NCBI GenBank assembly: GCA_048267245.1
Contig: JBLWXV010000001.1
Span: 744,001-808,000 of the forward strand
Direction: 5' to 3'
From: JBLWXV01 sp048267245
Lineage (GTDB): Bacteria; Bdellovibrionota; Bacteriovoracia; Bacteriovoracales; Bacteriovoracaceae
DNA length: 64,000 bases
Shown here: piece by piece, positions 59,883 through 64,000 of the stretch
Numbering within the stretch: the first letter of the stretch is position 1
Layout of the letters: each line of letters starts with the position of its first letter
Translations under genes and position numbers: made by a program
Notes under the pieces: generated by a model
Databases searched by the model: none
What the model was told of the DNA's origin: nothing
What the model saw: only the letters and a program-made list of their open reading frames with translations

Positions 59883-62534
59883 ATGAGAAATGCTTTCAAA
59901 ATATTGACGATTGCAATGATGACGGTGGGAATATTCTCTCACTCGGCGAATGCTGTTGTCTTTGATATGGAAAAGCAACCTACTCATTTGCGTTTTAGCT
60001 TTGAAGCCCCTCGCGACCAACTCTACATTGAGAAGGTTGGCAATGTAATTGGGATTAAGACCCTCAATAAAGATCTCTTTGAAAGTATCCGCACTGAAAT
60101 AACTAAGTCAAAAATTCCAGAGCAGTATATAAAGAATGTATCAGTTGCTCCGGTGGATCCGAGAACGGCCGTCTCAACTCTCAATATTGAACTTAAAGAT
60201 GAGAGCGTGGAAATTTTTAATTTCTACCGCGACCGCGAATCAAAGTATGTGATCGACTTTTGGGTCGACACAGATTCAACAACACAGACGGCAGCGGCTG
60301 TGGTTAAAGCTCCTCCAGCAGCGACAAACCTTCCCCCAGTAACCAAGGCGCCTGTTAAGAAGGTCGAGGCTAAGCCCGCCGCGGTAAAAGAGGTCGCAAA
60401 GAAGGAAGTTGCGGCCCGCGCTTATCGCGATTTTCGCTATGGCGCTCCCTTTGTGTGGGACAGTGCTCCCCTCATTCCTGAGGTTAAGAAGTCAATTGAG
60501 CTCGGAAGTAAGACTCCCGAGTTCTTCTATCCCATTCAAAACCGCAAGTATGAAAGCGGGGATAAGGAAGCTCACCTTCAATTGGCCGTAAATCTCTATC
60601 GCAAAGATAAATTTGGTCTAATGTATAAGTCACTTAAGCTCTTTGCTCAAAAGTATGGGGCGGAGACTGAGTCGACCTTTATTGAGTATTTGAAAGCCAA
60701 TGCAATTCTTAAGGACAATCTTCTTAAGGGCAATGAAGAACCCATTAAAATGGGTATTAGCATGCTTGCAACTCTGGCCAAGAAGTCCGACAGCTATGAA
60801 ATGAGAAGAGGGATTCACAAGTATCTGCTCACTTACTATCTTTCAAAGTCAGACTATGTAAATGGACTAGAGACAGCGAAGTACTTCTATGTGGATACGA
60901 AAGAAAACTATGACTACGAAGAGTCTCCTTACGCTCTTGAACTCATTCTCTATAATTTGGCCGAGCTCTCGCAATTTGATAAAATCGCTGAACTCGTTGA
61001 AGACAAGACTGTCGTAAAAATTGTCTCAGGCCAGTCACTTATTGCTTACAAGATGTTCACCGCGCTCAAGCTAGGTGACACTAAGAAAGTGATCCAGATG
61101 TATGAGATGGCAAAGCCAGGACTTGCCAAGCCTGTTCACGCAGCAATCCTCTACAACGGGGCCGAAGCCTATTTTAGAGAGGCTAAGTACGACCAGGCGA
61201 TCGCACTCTATGACGACTTTCTCGTCACTCACTCTTATATGAGTCAGGCCGGGGAGGCTAGACTTCGCATCGCTCTTGCCTACGACCTTCAGAATAAAGA
61301 TGAAGGTAAGGTTTTAGAGCTTTACAAGAGCGCCATCGATCGCTCGCAAGATCGCCAGACGAGTTATGAGGCGCGTATTCGCTACGTGGCCTTAAGGACA
61401 ATTAGAAAGCTTAAAACAAATGCGAGTGACCTAGAGACTCGCGTGTTTCTTGAAAATGACAATCGCTTAGGAAGTACCCTTTCGAAAGATCTTCAGAAAT
61501 TGCTTTGGATAGTGCGCTTGCGCACTTTTATTGTTGATAAGAAGTATCAAGAGGCGATGGCCTATCTAAAGTCGATTCCTCTACAGAGCTTTAAGACTGA
61601 AGAGAAGCGCGTATTTGAAGGGGATGGCTCGGAGATCGTCTACGGTATGATCCAAAATTTCTTTAATAAAGGCGACTACGCCAATGTTATTAAAGCCTGG
61701 GAAGTCTATAAAGATCAATACGTCACTAAGGTCGCCCTCGACCCGATGATGAACTTCTTAGTTGGTAAATCTTATCTAAAATTGGGGCTTTTTAAGGGCT
61801 TTGATAGGCTCTTTACTAGCTTTAAAGAGCGTGGGGCATCTCCTGTTCGCAGCTACCCAATTTGGGTTGAGCGCGGCAGTGAAGACGATCAAAAAGAACT
61901 CTTTAATGAACTTGATCTCGCTCGCCACTTACAGCTTAAAAATTATGATGTCGCCGAGAGATTGGTGAAGGCGCTTCCTGAGATGCCACGTAAATATTAT
62001 TACCTTGGCCTCATTAATAACCACCGTCAGAAATACGATGAAGCGACCAAGAATTTCGAGAGATTTTTGACATCTGAAACTAAACTAGCTCTCTTGGATG
62101 AGCGCGAAGTGGCCGACATGCTCGAGGCTTATGCCGAAGGTCTCTATAACCTAAATGACACCGAAAAATTTATCAATGTGGCCACAGCGCTACTAGAAGA
62201 CACTAATAGGCTAGGTTCGAGCGATAAGTACGTTCAAAGTATCCGTGAGAAAATCGCCTACTTACGACTCGAGTCAATGGCAAGTAAGCGAGATGACAAA
62301 ACCAATCTAATATTGGAAGCAAACTTGCAAAAGTTTATGAGCGAATTCCCGGTATCGGATTACCGAGGAAGAATTCAGTATCTTTATGGGACTACGATGC
62401 TCTTAAACGACAAGGTCGATCAAGCAAAAGATGTTTTTACAAAGATTATTGAAGATGAATCAATCACTCCGGCAATCAAGGAGATGGCCAGAAGTGAGCT
62501 TAGTTTACTTAAAATTAAAGCGCGAACCCTATAA
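59883..62534 (+). CDS. large exported TPR-repeat protein upstream of flagellar genes, 883 aa
   Basis: Signal peptide MRNAFKILTIAMMTVGIFSH with cleavage near ANA, then a beta-like N-terminal domain (about 28-125), an Ala/Lys/Pro-rich linker (about 130-180) and a long alpha-helical TPR-like solenoid (about 210-880; for example AILYNGAEAYFREAKYDQAI and YYLGLINNHRQKYDEATKNF). The gene sits directly before a flagellar regulator-like gene and flgB, so a periplasmic role in flagellar assembly is a fair guess. No family name can be given. Periplasmic TPR solenoids usually act as protein-binding scaffolds. Confidence 0.85.
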   Translation: MRNAFKILTIAMMTVGIFSHSANAVVFDMEKQPTHLRFSFEAPRDQLYIEKVGNVIGIKTLNKDLFESIRTEITKSKIPEQYIKNVSVAPVDPRTAVSTLNIELKDESVEIFNFYRDRESKYVIDFWVDTDSTTQTAAAVVKAPPAATNLPPVTKAPVKKVEAKPAAVKEVAKKEVAARAYRDFRYGAPFVWDSAPLIPEVKKSIELGSKTPEFFYPIQNRKYESGDKEAHLQLAVNLYRKDKFGLMYKSLKLFAQKYGAETESTFIEYLKANAILKDNLLKGNEEPIKMGISMLATLAKKSDSYEMRRGIHKYLLTYYLSKSDYVNGLETAKYFYVDTKENYDYEESPYALELILYNLAELSQFDKIAELVEDKTVVKIVSGQSLIAYKMFTALKLGDTKKVIQMYEMAKPGLAKPVHAAILYNGAEAYFREAKYDQAIALYDDFLVTHSYMSQAGEARLRIALAYDLQNKDEGKVLELYKSAIDRSQDRQTSYEARIRYVALRTIRKLKTNASDLETRVFLENDNRLGSTLSKDLQKLLWIVRLRTFIVDKKYQEAMAYLKSIPLQSFKTEEKRVFEGDGSEIVYGMIQNFFNKGDYANVIKAWEVYKDQYVTKVALDPMMNFLVGKSYLKLGLFKGFDRLFTSFKERGASPVRSYPIWVERGSEDDQKELFNELDLARHLQLKNYDVAERLVKALPEMPRKYYYLGLINNHRQKYDEATKNFERFLTSETKLALLDEREVADMLEAYAEGLYNLNDTEKFINVATALLEDTNRLGSSDKYVQSIREKIAYLRLESMASKRDDKTNLILEANLQKFMSEFPVSDYRGRIQYLYGTTMLLNDKVDQAKDVFTKIIEDESITPAIKEMARSELSLLKIKARTL

Positions 62535-62572
62535 ATCGGGCCCTAGGATGGGGACTAATGACAGGAGGTCAA

Positions 62573-63505
62573 ATGAGCACGGTAAACGCTGAACTATTCG
62601 GGAAAGACCCAAAAATTCAAAAGGCTATTTCGGTTGCCAGAAACGTATCTGTAACCAAAGCCCCGGTACTCATCGTTGGTGAGGTCGGCGTTGGAAAGAA
62701 AACTCTTGGAGTCTACATCCACCAAAATTCAAATCGTGCTGGTCAGCCCCTAGTGGTCGTTGATTGTGCTAACGACACTCAGACTGTAGAAAATGACATT
62801 CTAGGTTTCCGCGATGATGAGTCAGGAAGATTCAACAAAGGAGCCCTAGAAGCCGCTAATACCGGAACTGTTATTTTTGCCAATATTGACTGTCTTGATG
62901 AAGAATTTCAAAAGCGTCTCCACAAAATCCTTACTGAGCTTGAAGATTACGATATCGATATTCGCATCGTGGCCACAACGACTAAAAACCTGTCAAAACT
63001 CGTTGGTGCCGGTCGCTTCTATCGTGGTCTCTACACTCTTGTGAGCAACAACTCGATCACACTCTCTCCACTTAGAGAGCGCATCCACGATCTAGAAATG
63101 CTTGCCCGTCACTTTGCCACTGAGTATGTTGAAGAAGAGAGTGTGTCTATCGATACAAATGCTATGGATAAAATTCTCTCTCACTACTGGACTCACAATG
63201 TTGCTGAGCTCAAGAGTGTGATTGAGAACTCACTAAAAAACAGCGAAACAAACTGTCTCAACGAACTAGATCTTGAAGTTGGTGAGAAGAAAGCTGTTTC
63301 AATGATGAGCGAAGAAGAGAATGAAGGTATTCGCCTTATGTCTCTTAAAGAAGCTGAAAAACTTCTTATTAAGAAAGCTCTTATGCACACAAGTGAAAAT
63401 AGAACTCAAGCAGCTAAGATCCTTGGCGTTTCTATTAGAACGCTTAGAAATAAGATCAACGAGTACCGCACTGAAGGTAGTGCCTACTTCGTTAATCTAC
63501 GCTAA
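62573..63505 (+). CDS. degenerate sigma-54 activator-like AAA+ protein with Fis HTH
   Basis: About 310 aa. It has an AAA+ core and a C-terminal Fis-type HTH (ENRTQAAKILGVSIRTLRNK), but no receiver domain. Walker A is present (VGEVGVGKKTLG). The sigma-54 contact loop is missing: where GAFTGA should stand, the sequence reads DESGRFNKGALEAANTGTVI. Walker B is changed to FANIDCLDEE. It therefore probably cannot activate sigma-54 promoters in the usual way and may act like GAFTGA-less members, as a repressor or accessory regulator. AGGAGG four bases before the ATG at 62573 fixes the start. It is directly upstream of flgB. Confidence 0.88.
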   Translation: MSTVNAELFGKDPKIQKAISVARNVSVTKAPVLIVGEVGVGKKTLGVYIHQNSNRAGQPLVVVDCANDTQTVENDILGFRDDESGRFNKGALEAANTGTVIFANIDCLDEEFQKRLHKILTELEDYDIDIRIVATTTKNLSKLVGAGRFYRGLYTLVSNNSITLSPLRERIHDLEMLARHFATEYVEEESVSIDTNAMDKILSHYWTHNVAELKSVIENSLKNSETNCLNELDLEVGEKKAVSMMSEEENEGIRLMSLKEAEKLLIKKALMHTSENRTQAAKILGVSIRTLRNKINEYRTEGSAYFVNLR

Positions 63506-63519
63506 GAGGAGAGTTGGCG

Positions 63520-63927
63520 ATGAAAGTTGAAGACAAGACCATTCAGGCCCTGGCATCAGCTCTTAACTTTAGACAGCTTCGTCAGGAAGTGATCACGAGT
63601 AACATCGCTAACGCTGAAACACCCGGTTATAAGGCTAAGAGGGTCTCGTTTGAAGAGGCCCTTGCGCGCGCGCTCGATGTGGATGGGAATCTCTCTATGC
63701 AGACCTCCGATTCCCGTCACTTCGATGTGGGCAATGGTGGCTTTGATAATCTCGAGCCAGAAATTTACGACGATCCAAATGGGGTTGTGAGTGAGGATGG
63801 CAACACGGTTGATCGCGATGCCGAGATGGCACTGATGGCCGAAAACAAAATTATGTACGATGCGGCAGTTCAGCTACTCAATAAGAAGCTAGGACTTTTA
63901 AAGTATGCCGTATCAAGCGACAGGTAA
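63520..63927 (+). CDS. flgB: flagellar basal-body rod protein FlgB
   Basis: Proximal rod protein of 135 aa. The N-terminal heptad-like helix (QALASALNFRQLRQEVITSN) leads into NIANAETPGYKAKRVSFEEA, the ANT/PGY signature of rod and hook proteins. The C-terminus returns to a helix (ENKIMYDAAVQLLNKKLGLL). The ATG at 63520 is preferred to an overlapping TTG two codons upstream; GAGGAGAG lies before it. flgC begins 11 bases after the stop. Confidence 0.95.
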   Translation: MKVEDKTIQALASALNFRQLRQEVITSNIANAETPGYKAKRVSFEEALARALDVDGNLSMQTSDSRHFDVGNGGFDNLEPEIYDDPNGVVSEDGNTVDRDAEMALMAENKIMYDAAVQLLNKKLGLLKYAVSSDR

Positions 63928-63937
63928 GGAGAGATAG

Positions 63938-64000
63938 ATGGATCTATTAACCAGCCTCAAAATTAGCTCTTCCGGTCTTAGTGCCAATAGAAAGAGAATG
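63938..64000 (+). CDS. flgC: flagellar basal-body rod protein FlgC, N-terminal part
   Basis: Cut by the right window edge after 21 codons. MDLLTSLKISSSGLSANRKR is the usual FlgC N-terminal helix, and AAGGAGAG precedes the ATG. The order flgB then flgC is standard, so the flagellar operon continues beyond the window. Confidence 0.88.
   Translation, partial: MDLLTSLKISSSGLSANRKRM

Noticed and set aside
1..64000. tRNA, rRNA, CRISPR arrays, integrases or prophage genes
   Set aside because: I looked across both strands and saw no cloverleaf-like block, spacer-repeat array or phage structural genes.

Overview
The window reads as chromosomal DNA of a diderm, flagellated bacterium. It encodes outer-membrane barrels ending in Phe, Mla and MsbA lipid transport, an LptF/LptG permease, many SPII-type lipoproteins, a dTDP-rhamnose operon and the start of a flagellar rod operon. 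The mix (abundant exported lipoproteins, a 7TMR-DISM kinase, NtrC-type regulators, SleB-like and LysM wall proteins, KtrAB) fits a Bdellovibrionota / Bacteriovoracia-like organism. That placement is inference from gene content; there is no rRNA here to test it. I see no tRNA, rRNA, CRISPR array or prophage.

Layout. 0-4.5 kb: the end of a LysM wall enzyme, an unknown protein, and two tandem paralogous outer-membrane proteins with matching UUCG-loop terminators. 4.5-5.3 kb: a REP-associated tyrosine transposase bracketed by a 25-bp perfect inverted repeat whose right arm contains the trmL stop codon. 5.3-17.4 kb: housekeeping genes (trmL, pepA, an LptF/G permease, rodZ with a PilF-like TPR lipoprotein, a RlmD/TrmA-family methylase, ktrB-ktrA-HAMP/PAS, lepA). 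18-31 kb: a surface-polysaccharide region (rmlACDB, several glycosyltransferases, a flippase-like membrane protein, ugd, a heptosyltransferase-like protein) with a nitrilase, a histidine kinase and a small Nfu-type protein interspersed. 31-34 kb: a large radical SAM/SPASM protein preceded by a leader-like region with two small genes and hairpins. 34-43 kb: rsmE, a DExH helicase overlapping a recO-like gene, msbA, glyS, ppdK and a serine hydrolase.

43.3-50.2 kb is the most unusual part: a tightly coupled three-gene minus-strand operon of exported lipoproteins (1297, 561 and about 420 aa). The first two share a C-terminal region that looks like an ADP-ribosyltransferase fold (Arg in FRG, a Ser motif, Glu in FPDE) and end in a conserved Cys segment. 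The 1297-aa protein also has a nucleoside-phosphorylase-like segment and an EExxHxxQ metal-site-like motif. I know of no named system with this composition.

50.3-64 kb: mpl overlapping a SleB-like exported hydrolase, metK with a repeated element in its leader, a small membrane protein, a sigma-54-type response regulator, an Mla operon (mlaE-F-D with a lipoprotein), a large exported TPR protein, a degenerate sigma-54 activator-like protein lacking GAFTGA, flgB and the start of flgC. Genes are densely packed, often with 4-bp start/stop overlaps. In two places divergent genes have start codons that overlap or abut.
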